Below, one piece after another: positions 1 through 8,896 of a DNA stretch of 64,000 nucleotides. Origin of the DNA: Natronoglomus mannanivorans (GTDB taxonomy: Archaea > Halobacteriota > Halobacteria > Halobacteriales > Natrialbaceae). Every line of letters starts with the position of its first letter. The first letter of the stretch is position 1. The stretch covers positions 62,001 to 126,000 of the forward strand of contig JAOPKB010000016.1 in assembly GCA_025517485.1 (NCBI GenBank), read 5' to 3'. Below the pieces are notes generated by a model that saw only the letters and a program-made list of their open reading frames with translations, had not been told where the DNA came from and did no database searches. Both the position numbers and the translations under genes were made by a program.

Positions 1-80
1 CAGAACAGTGGCGGCCGACCGGAGCCGCGCGAGCGGATGGTGAGGCGAGCGGGACACAGACGAACGAGACTGACCAATGA
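1..80 (+). CDS. Possible C-terminal tail of a gene cut by the window start
   Basis: One forward frame is open from the first base to a TGA at 78-80 and encodes about 25 residues ending ASGTQTNETDQ, a hydrophilic tail of a kind common in haloarchaeal proteins. A second frame is open to a TGA at 97-99 that would overlap the next gene's ATG, but it is arginine-rich and less convincing. No function can be given from so short a piece, and neither frame may be coding. Confidence 0.25.
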   Translation, partial: EQWRPTGAARADGEASGTQTNETDQ

Positions 81-95
81 AACGACCAGTGAGCA

Positions 96-1601
96 ATGAG
101 TGACCAGCGCGAGGCCGTCGTCTCGAACGCCAAGTACCTGCGAAACGTCAGGCCGATCGACCCCGAGGAGATCAGCGATTACATCGAGAACCAGCCCCAT
201 CCAGCCGTCGTCCGCCAGCTCCTCCGCGAGGAAGCCCCCTCGCTCGGCCTGATCGAACGCGAAGACGGAACCTTCGTTCCCGTCGGAGACGAGCCCGTCG
301 CCCCGCTTGGGCGACCGATCGACCGGTTCCCCGACCGCTACGCGGACGCGCTCGAGGATCTGCTGGCCGACCGTTACGGGCCGAACTGGCACGACGGCGC
401 CAGCGGCGACCTCCTGCGGTCGGTGATCCGTCGGGTCAAGTCCGAGTACCTCTACAGTCAGGGGAAATCGGTCGACTACGACGAGGACGTCGCCGCGGGA
501 TACGCCATCTACCACCTGCCGGGCTACTACGCCGCCGTTCAGTACGCACTCTCCGATCTCGCCGAGCGCGGACTGCTGGGCCGTGAGTTACGCGTGCTCG
601 ACGTCGGTGCCGGCGTCGGCGGCCCCGCGCTCGGACTCTGTGACTTCCTCCCCGAGGATGCCCTGCTCGAGTACCACGCCGTCGAACCGAGCGCCGCCGC
701 GGACGTTCTCGAAACGCTGCTCACGGAGACGGGTCGGAACGTCCACCCGACGGTTCATCGGACGACGATCGAGTCGTTCGAGTTCGGTGAGGGTGGAGCC
801 GATGGCGAAGACGGGAACGGAAATGAGGGGGACGAGGACGGGAACGCCCACAGCGAGTACGACCTCGTCCTCCTCGCGAACGTCCTGAGCGAACTCGAGG
901 ACCCCGAAGCGGTGCTCCGGTCCTGTCTCGAGGCGGTCGCCGACGACGGCGCGCTTCTGGCGCTCGCACCTGCGGACAGGGAGACGAGCATCCAGTTGCG
1001 CGAACTCGAGCGGGCCGTCGAGGACGACACGACGATCTACAGCCCCGCCGTGCGACTCTGGGCCGGCGAGAGGCCCAGCGACCGCGGCTGGTCGTTCGAC
1101 GTCCGTCCCGACCTCGACGTCCCGCCGTTCCAGCGCCGACTCGACGAGGCTGCCGGCGACGACGAGCACGATCCCGGCGAGTTCGTCAACGTCGACGTGC
1201 AGTTTTCCTACTCGATCCTGCGCCGGGACGGCAGGCGTCGGATCGACCTCGACCTCGATACGGATCGGTGGGCGAAGATGGCCGAAATGGAGCGTCACGT
1301 CACGAACCGGGTCGACCTCGTCGCGGCGAAGTTCAGTCGGTCGCTGAGTGACGCTGGCGATGGATCGACTACACGCGCCGGCGGTTCGAACGCGAACCCG
1401 CTCTTCAAGATCAGCGACGGCAGCGAGGCCGTCGACCACTATGCGGTCCTCACGAACGAGACCGCGCTCAACCGACCGCTGCTCGAGGCCGACTACGGCG
1501 ACCTCTGTTCGTTCGAGCAGGCGCTGGTCCTGTGGAACGACGACGAGGAGGCCTACAACCTGGTCGTCGACGAGGAGACGGTCGTCGATCGGTTGGTCTG
1601 A
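96..1601 (+). CDS. Rsm22-family small-subunit rRNA methyltransferase-like protein
   Basis: A 501-residue protein resembling the Rsm22 family of SAM-dependent methyltransferases associated with the small ribosomal subunit. The SAM-binding loop is clear near residues 167-182 (VLDVGAGVGGPALGL), followed by an acidic strand end (HAVEPS) and a post-motif stretch with LLANVLSELED. A Gly/Asp/Asn-rich insertion lies near residues 230-250. I see only scattered cysteines, not the clustered cysteines I associate with the Fe-S site of bacterial and mitochondrial Rsm22. The exact substrate is unknown. The ATG at 96 directly follows a possible upstream reading frame, so it may be the second gene of a unit. 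Confidence 0.75.
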   Translation: MSDQREAVVSNAKYLRNVRPIDPEEISDYIENQPHPAVVRQLLREEAPSLGLIEREDGTFVPVGDEPVAPLGRPIDRFPDRYADALEDLLADRYGPNWHDGASGDLLRSVIRRVKSEYLYSQGKSVDYDEDVAAGYAIYHLPGYYAAVQYALSDLAERGLLGRELRVLDVGAGVGGPALGLCDFLPEDALLEYHAVEPSAAADVLETLLTETGRNVHPTVHRTTIESFEFGEGGADGEDGNGNEGDEDGNAHSEYDLVLLANVLSELEDPEAVLRSCLEAVADDGALLALAPADRETSIQLRELERAVEDDTTIYSPAVRLWAGERPSDRGWSFDVRPDLDVPPFQRRLDEAAGDDEHDPGEFVNVDVQFSYSILRRDGRRRIDLDLDTDRWAKMAEMERHVTNRVDLVAAKFSRSLSDAGDGSTTRAGGSNANPLFKISDGSEAVDHYAVLTNETALNRPLLEADYGDLCSFEQALVLWNDDEEAYNLVVDEETVVDRLV

Positions 1602-1704
1602 GAGCGTCTTCGAATCGGCCTGCTGGGAGGGTTCGATTTCGTGCAGGTCGTCCTCGAGACTGAGAAACGGTGATCTTTTCGTACCCGCCTCCAAGCGGTG
1701 GACT

Positions 1705-2520
1705 ATGAGCGACACCCTCGAGATCCTGCTCACGAACGACGACGGGATCGACAGCCCCGGCATCCGGGTGCTGTACGACGCCCTCTCGGCGCTCGCAAAC
1801 GTGACCGTCGTCGCTCCCGCCGACGATCGAAGCGCCGTCGGACGGTCGATCTCTCACGAGGTCGACGTCGTCGAACACGAACTCGGCTACGCGGTCGAGG
1901 GGACGCCATCGGATTGCGTCGTCGCCGGACTGGGCGCACTCGGACCGTTTCCCGACCTCGTCGTCTCCGGCTGTAACAGGGGTGCGAACCTCGGCGAGTA
2001 CGTCCTCGGTCGATCGGGGACGATCAGCGCCGCCGTCGAGGCCGCCTTCTTCGACGTGCCGGCGATCGCGACCTCGCTGTACGTGCCGGCGGGTGACCTC
2101 GCGCTCGCGGACGTCGAGGTCGGACCCGACCACTACGCCGAAGCCACACGTGCGACGACCTTCCTCGTCGAACACGCACTCGACGCCGGCGTCTTCGAGG
2201 AGGCCGCGTACCTCAACGTCAACGTCCCGGTCCCCGACGAGAGCGCGAACGGTGACGCCCCGGCACCGCTCGAGATCACCCGTCCCTCGAAGCGCTACGA
2301 GATGGACGCCTCCCACGAGGGCGACCGTGTCGTCCTCCACGACCGCGTCTGGGACGAGATGGACGCCGAGACGCTTCCGGATCCACCTGGAACCGACCGG
2401 CGAGCCGTCGTCGAAGGGCGAGTCAGCGTCTCGCCGTTGACCGCACCACACACGACACACCACCACGACGCGCTCGATGCACTCGTCGCGACGTATCCCG
2501 AGGCGGTTCCGGAGCTGTAG
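1705..2520 (+). CDS. surE: 5'/3'-nucleotidase SurE
   Basis: A 271-residue member of the SurE survival-protein family, metal-dependent phosphatases that remove phosphate from nucleoside 5'- and 3'-monophosphates in the cytoplasm. The metal site LTNDDGIDSPG lies at residues 8-18. The family blocks EGTPSDCV and SGCNRGANLGEYVLGRSGTI follow, the last being the usual SGxNxGxN...SGT region. The frame is open well upstream, but the ATG at 1705 puts the catalytic Asp pair at the expected N-terminal position. The length is normal for the family. It stands about 100 nt behind the methyltransferase gene on the same strand. Confidence 0.92.
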   Translation: MSDTLEILLTNDDGIDSPGIRVLYDALSALANVTVVAPADDRSAVGRSISHEVDVVEHELGYAVEGTPSDCVVAGLGALGPFPDLVVSGCNRGANLGEYVLGRSGTISAAVEAAFFDVPAIATSLYVPAGDLALADVEVGPDHYAEATRATTFLVEHALDAGVFEEAAYLNVNVPVPDESANGDAPAPLEITRPSKRYEMDASHEGDRVVLHDRVWDEMDAETLPDPPGTDRRAVVEGRVSVSPLTAPHTTHHHDALDALVATYPEAVPEL

Positions 2521-2627
2521 CGTCGCCGTCGACCGCCGATTCACGCCGTGATCGTGTACACTGCCCACCCCCATACCGCGCTACCGTGACCCGGAAGAAT
2601 TTGTACCTCCACGACGAACAACGACCG

Positions 2628-2858
2628 ATGACTGTCGTCGAAATCGAATACTGCGTCCCGTGTGGCTTTCTGACACGCGCCGAGGACGTCCAGCACGCAC
2701 TCCTGACGAGTCTCGGGGAGCGACTCGAGGCCGTCACCCTGCGTACCGGTGACGACGGCATCTTCGTCGTCCGCGCCGATGGCGACGTCGTCTTCGATAA
2801 AGCTGACGACGAGTACGACGTCGACCAGATCGTGCGAGACGTTCGCGATCGAGCATGA
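2628..2858 (+). CDS. SelT/SelW/SelH (Rdx) family thioredoxin-like protein
   Basis: A 76-residue protein starting MTVVEIEYCVPCGFL. The CxxC at residues 9-12, directly after the first beta strand, is the hallmark of the Rdx family (SelW/SelT/SelH-like small redox proteins), here with cysteine instead of selenocysteine. A GTG 42 nt upstream is in frame, but the ATG at 2628 gives the normal strand-CxxC spacing, so I prefer it. The likely role is a thiol-disulfide reaction in the cytoplasm; the partner is unknown. It stands alone, with about 220 nt of non-coding DNA behind it. Confidence 0.85.
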   Translation: MTVVEIEYCVPCGFLTRAEDVQHALLTSLGERLEAVTLRTGDDGIFVVRADGDVVFDKADDEYDVDQIVRDVRDRA

Positions 2859-3079
2859 GTGTCAAAGAACAACTAAGAGTGTGTGAGTTAGAACCGCTAC
2901 CCCAACCCGCACAGTCGGCTTGCTTGCACTCTGCAAGGACGTTACTATTCCCTCGTGCTGTACATTCACTACACGAAACAGCACGCGAAGACGGCGGTAC
3001 TAACATATAATCGGCCGGGTATAACAGAAGGGAGGAGCGTCTAATCCACGACAGACGCCACGGATGGTGATCAACACAG

Positions 3080-3484
3080 ATGGTATTGAATACACTTTGG
3101 ACCCGCATCTCGTCTCTCTGGCGATCGGACTCGAGCGACGATTCGTCGCCCACAGAGTCCGCGACGGATGACCGAGACGAGACTGACGGGACGACCGAGA
3201 ACGAAGACGAGACGTTGAGTTACGCCGAACAGGTCGAGTACGGGGTCGACGAACGAGAGCTTCCCGACGAGGATCATATTCTTCGCCTCCTCGTCAAGCG
3301 CGGCGGCCGCGTCGACGAAGCGACGATTATCGAGGAAACCGACTGGTCGAAAGAACACCTGCGACAGGTCATCGACGAGATGGAAGACGACGACCAAGTC
3401 AGCGCGATTACGGTGGGTCGAAAACGGGTCATCTGCCGACGTGGGTTCGAGCCGAAGGGATATCGCTCGCACCTGAACGAGTAG
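3080..3484 (+). CDS. Winged-helix transcriptional regulator (DUF7343-like)
   Basis: A 134-residue protein. The first 50 residues are an acidic Asp/Thr/Ser-rich tail. A winged-helix domain follows at about 60-125: a helix around DEDHILRLLVKRGGRV, a recognition helix around DWSKEHLRQVIDEMEDD and a wing ending VGRKRVICRRGF. This is the MarR-like fold many haloarchaea carry as DUF7343. It probably binds DNA and controls transcription; the target is unknown. AT-rich TATA-like sequence lies at about 3003-3023, some 60-75 nt upstream, so a short leader is likely. Confidence 0.75.
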   Translation: MVLNTLWTRISSLWRSDSSDDSSPTESATDDRDETDGTTENEDETLSYAEQVEYGVDERELPDEDHILRLLVKRGGRVDEATIIEETDWSKEHLRQVIDEMEDDDQVSAITVGRKRVICRRGFEPKGYRSHLNE

Positions 3485-3636
3485 TCGTTTTTCGAATCCG
3501 GGCTCTTTGCTGGGACGACAGCGTCTAGACGCTGCTTCTCGTGCGTTCGGTGTGCTCGAGAGACTTTTAAAATCTTGGACTCTTGTTCTGGTTCTGGTTC
3601 TTGTTCTGAGTCCGGCCCTGACCCACGTAACCGGTC

Positions 3637-4500
3637 TCAGAGACGGATCCGATCACGGCCCTCGGCGTCGTTCGGTCGCCCTTCCGCGATCAGCGCGACG
3701 ACGTCGTCCCCGCGTGTCACCGGGCGAATCGTTCCACTGATCACGACACGTTCATCGTCGACGTCGTAGTGAGACCCCTCGTATTCGACGTACTCGCCGT
3801 CAGCTGCTCGTCGGATCCACTCCCAAACGTTCGCCTGCAACTCCTCGGAGTGGTTCCACCACGGTAACTCCCAGAACGGCTCACCCTGAAGCTCCGACCG
3901 CGTCGCTCCCACGAACTCGAGTGCCGTCCGATTCGCGTTCGTGAGTGTCCCGTCCGGCTCGAGAACGCCGATCAACGTTGTCGGATCTTCGAAGATGGCA
4001 TCGAACAGTAACTCGCTGTCCTCGAGCGCCCGCTGTGCACGATAGCTCTCGACTGCGTTTCGGACGCGGTTGGCGAGAACGAGATACTGGTCGGTGCTCG
4101 CCTGTTTCTGGAGGTAGTCGGTGACGTCGGCCGAGATCGCTTCGCTGGCGATCTCTTCGGACCCCTTTCCGGTAAACAGGATGAATGGGATGTCGCTGTC
4201 GAACGTGCGGACGGCCTCGAGAAATTCGATGCCGTCTATGTCGGGCATATCGTAGTCGCTGACGATGCAGTCGATCGGCGACTGCTCGGATCCCGTCTCG
4301 TCTTCAGTCTCCCTCGGGCTTTCGGCGGTCTTCGAACCCCCGCCGCCGCCCTCGAGTCGCTCGAGCACGGCTTTGGCGTCGGTTTCAGCCCGGGCATCGA
4401 AGACGTCGTCGTGGCGCTCGAGAAACGTCGCGGTGAGGTCGGCGAGGCTCGCGTTATCGTCGACGCAGACGACGTCGATCGAGTCCTCGCTCGAAGGCAT
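3637..4500 (-). CDS. Response regulator with receiver and PAS domains, no output kinase
   Basis: A 287-residue soluble protein. Residues 8-165 form a receiver (REC) domain: the acidic pair VDDN near residue 14 and the phosphoacceptor motif SDYDMPDIDG near residues 98-107. A Gly/Ser/Glu-rich insertion of about 28 residues sits between the second helix and the phosphoacceptor strand. A PAS domain fills residues 170-280 (LFDAIFEDPTTLIGVLEPDG, then a WW-containing stretch). The protein ends there, without HisKA, HATPase or DNA-binding parts. Many haloarchaeal REC-PAS proteins continue into a kinase. It may be a phosphorelay intermediate or a shortened kinase. The partner kinase is not identified. 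Confidence 0.82.
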   Translation of the reverse strand: MPSSEDSIDVVCVDDNASLADLTATFLERHDDVFDARAETDAKAVLERLEGGGGGSKTAESPRETEDETGSEQSPIDCIVSDYDMPDIDGIEFLEAVRTFDSDIPFILFTGKGSEEIASEAISADVTDYLQKQASTDQYLVLANRVRNAVESYRAQRALEDSELLFDAIFEDPTTLIGVLEPDGTLTNANRTALEFVGATRSELQGEPFWELPWWNHSEELQANVWEWIRRAADGEYVEYEGSHYDVDDERVVISGTIRPVTRGDDVVALIAEGRPNDAEGRDRIRL

Positions 4501-4566
4501 AGTTCGGATGTGTCCTCTATACTGTTGAGTCTACCGGCGGGTTACGCCTCAGCGTCGGCGGCTTCC

Positions 4567-5754
4567 CTATCGCTCACCGGACAGCGCCGCGAACAGCCGC
4601 TCTTCGAACTCCTCGTCGGAGATGCCGTCCGAGGGGCCGATCCCGTTCATGTGATCGATCGAGAGCTGGCCACCACCCATCCGGGCGTGACCGCCCGCGT
4701 TCGCCATCGGGATGTCGCTAACCGCGTGGCGCAAGGTCTCTCCCATGTGAACGCGGTCGTCGCGCGAGCGCCCCGAGAGGTGGAGCGTGCCGTCGTTCTT
4801 GCCGAAGACGACCACCGCCGTGACGCCCTCGAGTTGCATGAGTTCGTCCGCGGCCTGCGGGATCGCGTCGACGTTTCCGATCTGGCCGACGTCACAGATG
4901 GCGAACGAGCCCTCGATGCGCTTTTGGGTGATCGCGTCGGCTTTGATCTGCAAGACGTCGTCGCTGACCTGCGGGTTCGCGATCCGATCGAGGAGGTCCT
5001 CGTCGATCGCCGAGAAGAGAAAGGCACTCGCGTCGAATTCGGCCTGCGAACAGCCTTTCGTCAGGTGGTTCGTATCCGACTGGATACCGTAGACGAGACC
5101 CGTCGCGAGTTCGGCTGAAATCTCGACTTCCGACTCCGCTTCTTCCGTGTGCAGCGTCGCACCGAGTTCCTCGAGGTACTCGACGACGATCGTCGAGGCG
5201 GCACCGTACTCGGTTCGGACGTCCGTAAACTCCGTTCCGGCACCGTTTCCGGGGTGGTGATCGACGACGATCAGCGGTTCGATCATCTGTGCGCCGGTAA
5301 ATCCGCGCGGCGTGTTGTGATCGACGAGGATCACGTCGTCGCTGGCGAGTTCTCCCGCCGACTCGATCGACTCGAGATCGAGATCGAGAACGGTCCGAAA
5401 CGCCCGGTTCTCCTGGTGGCGGATCTCGCCGGAGTACTGCAAGGTGACGTCGGTCTGGACCGAGTCCGCGATCGCGGCGATTCCCATCGCGGTCGCCATC
5501 GCGTCCGGATCGGGGTTCGGGTGCATCAACACCGCGATATCGTCGTGTTTGGCGAGCACCCGCTGGAGTCGAACACCGGGCGGACGGCGAACCCAGCGAA
5601 CGAGCCACCAGCCACCGATCACGAGTGCGAGCACGCCGAGTATTGCGAGCGACAACACGAGCGGATCCGCCGATTCCAGCGAATCGACGATCCCCTCGAC
5701 CACCAGTGGCCTCCCACCGCCACGCTGGTCTATCCAGGCGCCCCGAACCATCAT
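4567..5754 (-). CDS. Membrane-anchored DHH-family phosphoesterase
   Basis: A protein of about 395 residues with one transmembrane helix near residues 28-50 (PLVLSLAILGVLALVIGGWW), followed by a cytosolic DHH/DHHA1 phosphoesterase. Metal-binding motifs are HPNPDPDAMATAMG, VDHN and DHHPGNG, and a DHHA1-like end has GGGHARMGGG. The family includes nanoRNases and cyclic-dinucleotide phosphodiesterases; the substrate here cannot be read from sequence. ATG codons at 5763, 5754 and 5751 are all in frame; I chose 5754 because a TATA-like stretch lies at about the right distance, but the choice is weak. Confidence 0.85.
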   Translation of the reverse strand: MMVRGAWIDQRGGGRPLVVEGIVDSLESADPLVLSLAILGVLALVIGGWWLVRWVRRPPGVRLQRVLAKHDDIAVLMHPNPDPDAMATAMGIAAIADSVQTDVTLQYSGEIRHQENRAFRTVLDLDLESIESAGELASDDVILVDHNTPRGFTGAQMIEPLIVVDHHPGNGAGTEFTDVRTEYGAASTIVVEYLEELGATLHTEEAESEVEISAELATGLVYGIQSDTNHLTKGCSQAEFDASAFLFSAIDEDLLDRIANPQVSDDVLQIKADAITQKRIEGSFAICDVGQIGNVDAIPQAADELMQLEGVTAVVVFGKNDGTLHLSGRSRDDRVHMGETLRHAVSDIPMANAGGHARMGGGQLSIDHMNGIGPSDGISDEEFEERLFAALSGER

Positions 5755-5812
5755 ACGCCACACTCAAAGTCAACGACCAAGAAGTTTCCCCTCAGCGTGA
5801 ACGAACGAATAA

Positions 5813-6745
5813 TCAGCAGACAGCACTCCGATAGGACTCGATCGCGGCTCGATACCCCTCTCGGAACGTCGGATACGAGAACTCGTAGCCCAGCGCCCGA
5901 AGCCGGTCGTTCGAACACCGTTTGCTCGTCAGAATCCGTCGCTCGGCGGCATCCGAGAGGTCTCCCGTCTCGAGGCGTTCGGCTTTCGTCTGCTTTGGCG
6001 GCCGGTCGACACCGCACTCCTCGGCGAGCCAGTCGGCGAACGCCCACTTCGAGACCGGTTCGTCGTCGACGACCTGCACGACCTCGTCACGGGCGACGTC
6101 TTCCTCTTCACCAACCTCACTCTCTTTCTCCGTTCTCTCCTCGAGGAGGAATCGAACGGCACCCGCGGCGTCGTCGCGGTGAACCATGTTCAGGTAGCCC
6201 GCCGTCACCGGTCCCTCGAGGTAGCGCTCGAGGCGGTAGCGATCCGGCCCGTACAGACCCGCGTAGCGGGCGACGATGCCGTCGATGCCGTACTCCGGGG
6301 CGTACTCCCGGGCGATGCGTTCGGCTTCGGCGAGTACCTCGGTCTTCTCGGTGGTCGGCTCGAGGGGCGTCTCCTCGTCGACCCAGTCGCCGTCGTGATC
6401 GCCGTGGACGCCGGTCGACGACGTATAGACGAGGTGTGCCGGCGGGTTGGCTCGCGACCCGAACGTCTCGATCGCGGTCTCGAGACCGTCGACGTACACC
6501 CGCCGTGCGGCGTCGGCCCCGCGCCCGCCGCTGCTGGCCGCGAACACAAGGGCGTCAACGTCGGGGACCGACTCGAGATCGGTGGCGTCCGTGACGTCGG
6601 CCTGTACCGCCTCGAAGCCGGCGTCTTCGATCGCGTCGAGGCCGTCGCTCGAGCGCCGAACGCCGATCGGCTCGTGTCCTGTCTCGTGTAGTTGTCTTCC
6701 CAACTCGAGTCCGACGTAGCCACAGCCGAGAATCGCGACGCGCAT
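5813..6745 (-). CDS. NAD-dependent epimerase / SDR-family protein
   Basis: A 310-residue extended short-chain dehydrogenase/reductase. The N-terminal Rossmann motif is MRVAILGCGYVGLELG (GxGxxG). The mid-protein block YTSSTGVHGDHDG and the later ARYAGLYGPDR fit nucleoside-diphosphate-sugar epimerase relatives such as YeeZ/YlbE-type proteins. The usual YxxxK pair is not obvious: after TGVHG there is EAERIAREY, so a catalytic Lys may be missing. An acidic insert (about residues 205-222) precedes DEVVQVVDDEP. The substrate is unknown. It stands alone, convergent to nothing nearby and read towards the DHH gene. Confidence 0.8.
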   Translation of the reverse strand: MRVAILGCGYVGLELGRQLHETGHEPIGVRRSSDGLDAIEDAGFEAVQADVTDATDLESVPDVDALVFAASSGGRGADAARRVYVDGLETAIETFGSRANPPAHLVYTSSTGVHGDHDGDWVDEETPLEPTTEKTEVLAEAERIAREYAPEYGIDGIVARYAGLYGPDRYRLERYLEGPVTAGYLNMVHRDDAAGAVRFLLEERTEKESEVGEEEDVARDEVVQVVDDEPVSKWAFADWLAEECGVDRPPKQTKAERLETGDLSDAAERRILTSKRCSNDRLRALGYEFSYPTFREGYRAAIESYRSAVC

Positions 6746-6850
6746 AGTGGATTTCGGAAGGCGTGTCGTATAACGACACCGTTCGTGTTCGTCGTCCGCC
6801 GTGTTCGTCGTCCATTCGTCGACGAATCCTCGTCGTCGCTCGCCGACCGC

Positions 6851-7282
6851 TCAGGGCGACCCGCTCGCGATCACGTGCTGAACGTGGACGAACTCGTCGA
6901 ACGACATCGGTGCGCGGCGCTCGATCTTCTGCTGGACCTCCTTGGCGTCGAGGTCGATCTCGAGTTCGCCCGCGAGCGAATCGACGTCGAGCACTGCCGT
7001 CGTCATTCCCAGCAGGAGGTGTTCACACGCCATCTCCACGATCGTGTCCGGATCCGGCGTCCCCTCCGCGAGCGCCTGAACCTCGGCCGCCTCCTCGAGG
7101 TCGAGGTCGGGTGACTCACCCTCGAGGTCGAGAAGCGCCTCGAGCTGGTCGGCGTCGACGGACGTGGTGTCGGCGGCGGTCTCGAGACCGACGGCGTCGA
7201 CTGCTTCGCGCAGGTCCTCGTCGTACTCCGCACGCAGGGACGCCGGTGAGTCGGGCGCCTGCATTCGCTGTTCGTAGAACAT
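6851..7282 (-). CDS. Haloarchaeal conserved protein (DUF5791-like)
   Basis: A 143-residue acidic protein without signal peptide or transmembrane segment, predicted largely helical. It resembles the haloarchaea-specific family I remember as DUF5791; its function is unknown. The C-terminal half (DLDAKEVQQKIERRAPMSFDEFVHVQHVIA) has a regular helical pattern. The ATG at 7282 opens the frame. It stands divergent from cetZ, whose start lies 204 nt away, so the two could share an intergenic control region, though no operator is evident. Confidence 0.75.
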   Translation of the reverse strand: MFYEQRMQAPDSPASLRAEYDEDLREAVDAVGLETAADTTSVDADQLEALLDLEGESPDLDLEEAAEVQALAEGTPDPDTIVEMACEHLLLGMTTAVLDVDSLAGELEIDLDAKEVQQKIERRAPMSFDEFVHVQHVIASGSP

Positions 7283-7485
7283 ACGCTCCCGAACGGATGG
7301 TGTCGGGAAAGGGATTGTTATCTCTCATCGCTCATCGCTCATCGCTCCTCTCGACTACCTCGAGGTCGTGTCGGGGTTCGCTCGTTTCCCTCTTCGAGCC
7401 CCCGGTGTCCTCGTGCGGCCCACCCTCGTAATCTCGCAATCCGATATCCGAAACGTTCAACTTCTCGTCGTAGAATGTCACCGTC

Positions 7486-8565
7486 ATGAAAGTAGCCCTC
7501 ATCGGCGTCGGTCAGGCTGGCGGCAAGGTCACCGAACGGCTGGCCAATTTCGACGCGGAGATGGGATTCGACGCGGTACAGGGTGCCCTGGCGATCAACT
7601 CCGCACAGGCGGACCTGCAGTCGCTCTCCATCGAAACGCAACTCATCGGACAGGACAGAGTCAATGGCCACGGCGTCGGCGGCGACAACGAACTCGGCGC
7701 CGAAGTGATGCAGTCGGACATCCAGGAGGTCGTCAACGCCCTCGACGGTCACGTCACCTCGCGGGCGGAGGCGATCTGGGTCGTCGCCGGTCTCGGCGGC
7801 GGGACCGGTAGCGGCGGCGCGCCCGCGCTCGTTCACGAACTCCAGCGCGTCTACGACGTTCCGATCTACGCGCTCGGAATCCTGCCGGGGGAAAACGAGG
7901 GATCGCTCTATCAGGCCAACGCCGGTCGGTCGCTGAAGACCGTCGTCCGCGAGGCCGACTCGACGTTGTTGATCGACAACGACGCCTGGCACGAGCAAGG
8001 CGAGAGCGTCGAAGGGGCGTTCGACACGATCAACCAGAAGATCGCCCAGCGTGTCGGCCTACTGTTCGCCTCCGGCGAAGCGATCGAAGGCGTCGGCGAG
8101 AGCGTCGTCGACTCGAGCGAGGTCATCAACACGCTTCGAGAGGGCGGCATCTCGGTGCTCGGCTACGCCAGCGCGGTCGCCGCCGAAGACAGCGCGGAGA
8201 ACATCAACACGGTGATGACCGTCTCCCGACAGGCGTTGCTGACGGGGACGAGTCTTCCGGACGCGACGACGGCGGAGGCCGCACTACTGGTCGTCGCGGG
8301 CGAACCCGATCGGATTCCCCGGAAGGGTGTCGAGAAATCTCGACGATGGCTCGAGGACGAGACCGGGAGCATGCAGGTCCGCGGCGGGGACTTCCCGCTG
8401 GGGAGCGATCGACTGGCCGCACTCGTCTTGCTGGGCGGTGCGGAACGGTCGGATCGGATCGGGGAGTTCCTAGAGCGGGCGAAACAGGCCCAGGCAGAAG
8501 CGGACGAACCGGAAACCGATCCCGCCGAGGCCTTCGCCGACGACCGACTCGAGAACCTCTTTTAG
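7486..8565 (+). CDS. cetZ: CetZ tubulin/FtsZ-family cytoskeletal GTPase
   Basis: A 359-residue CetZ, the archaeal tubulin-superfamily group that polymerises with GTP at the inner membrane; characterised members affect cell shape and motility. Visible features are the N-terminal IGVGQAGGKV nucleotide loop, the tubulin signature GLGGGTGSGGAP near residues 105-116, the NDAW block, the T7-like loop VDSSEVINTL and the C-terminal ENLF typical of CetZ. FtsZ proteins instead carry NLDFADV at T7, so this is not a division FtsZ. The length is normal. Its stop overlaps by 4 nt the stop of a small zinc-protein gene on the other strand. Confidence 0.93.
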   Translation: MKVALIGVGQAGGKVTERLANFDAEMGFDAVQGALAINSAQADLQSLSIETQLIGQDRVNGHGVGGDNELGAEVMQSDIQEVVNALDGHVTSRAEAIWVVAGLGGGTGSGGAPALVHELQRVYDVPIYALGILPGENEGSLYQANAGRSLKTVVREADSTLLIDNDAWHEQGESVEGAFDTINQKIAQRVGLLFASGEAIEGVGESVVDSSEVINTLREGGISVLGYASAVAAEDSAENINTVMTVSRQALLTGTSLPDATTAEAALLVVAGEPDRIPRKGVEKSRRWLEDETGSMQVRGGDFPLGSDRLAALVLLGGAERSDRIGEFLERAKQAQAEADEPETDPAEAFADDRLENLF

Positions 8566-8753
8566 GGTCTTCGTTCGTCGGCTCTTTCCGCTCGCTGCAC
8601 CGCCTCGTCTCCGACGACGGTGATCGTCACCGCCCGACACGAACACTCGTAGGCGCGCCGCGTTCCCGCGTCGGTCGTCATCGAGAGGATCAACTGCTCG
8701 TCGCCGAGGGGCGTCTCACAGCGGTCACAGGTACACGAGAGCTGTTCGAGCAT
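8562..8753 (-). CDS. Small cysteine-rich (zinc-ribbon-like) protein
   Basis: A 63-residue protein starting MLEQLSCTCDRCETPLGDEQ. Six cysteines are arranged as CxCxxC near the N-terminus and later CSC, with a beta-rich end, which suggests a zinc ribbon. I do not recognise the family by name. The frame opens ten codons earlier, but the ATG at 8753 starts right before the cysteine motif. It is convergent with cetZ, and the two stop codons overlap by 4 nt. Its function is unknown. Confidence 0.65.
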   Translation of the reverse strand: MLEQLSCTCDRCETPLGDEQLILSMTTDAGTRRAYECSCRAVTITVVGDEAVQRAERADERRP

Positions 8754-8896
8754 AGTACTGTCTGGGACCGAGAGCCACGTCAAGGTACGTCAACAGGGAA
8801 GTGAAAGTGAAAGTGATCGGTGAACGGTGCGTCCGTCGTCGCTGAACGTCGTGTGCGGCGGAACATCTATTTCGTCGGGGTTCGGTTGCTGGGGTA

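Noticed and set aside
588..1763. Long minus-strand open frame antisense to the Rsm22-like gene
   Set aside because: It is a GC-rich shadow: its translation is low in structure and the sense frame has clear methyltransferase motifs. Most long opposite-strand frames in this window are of this type.
7486..8565. A division FtsZ
   Set aside because: The GQAGGK loop, the T7 sequence VDSSEVINTL and the C-terminus ENLF are CetZ features; NLDFADV is absent.
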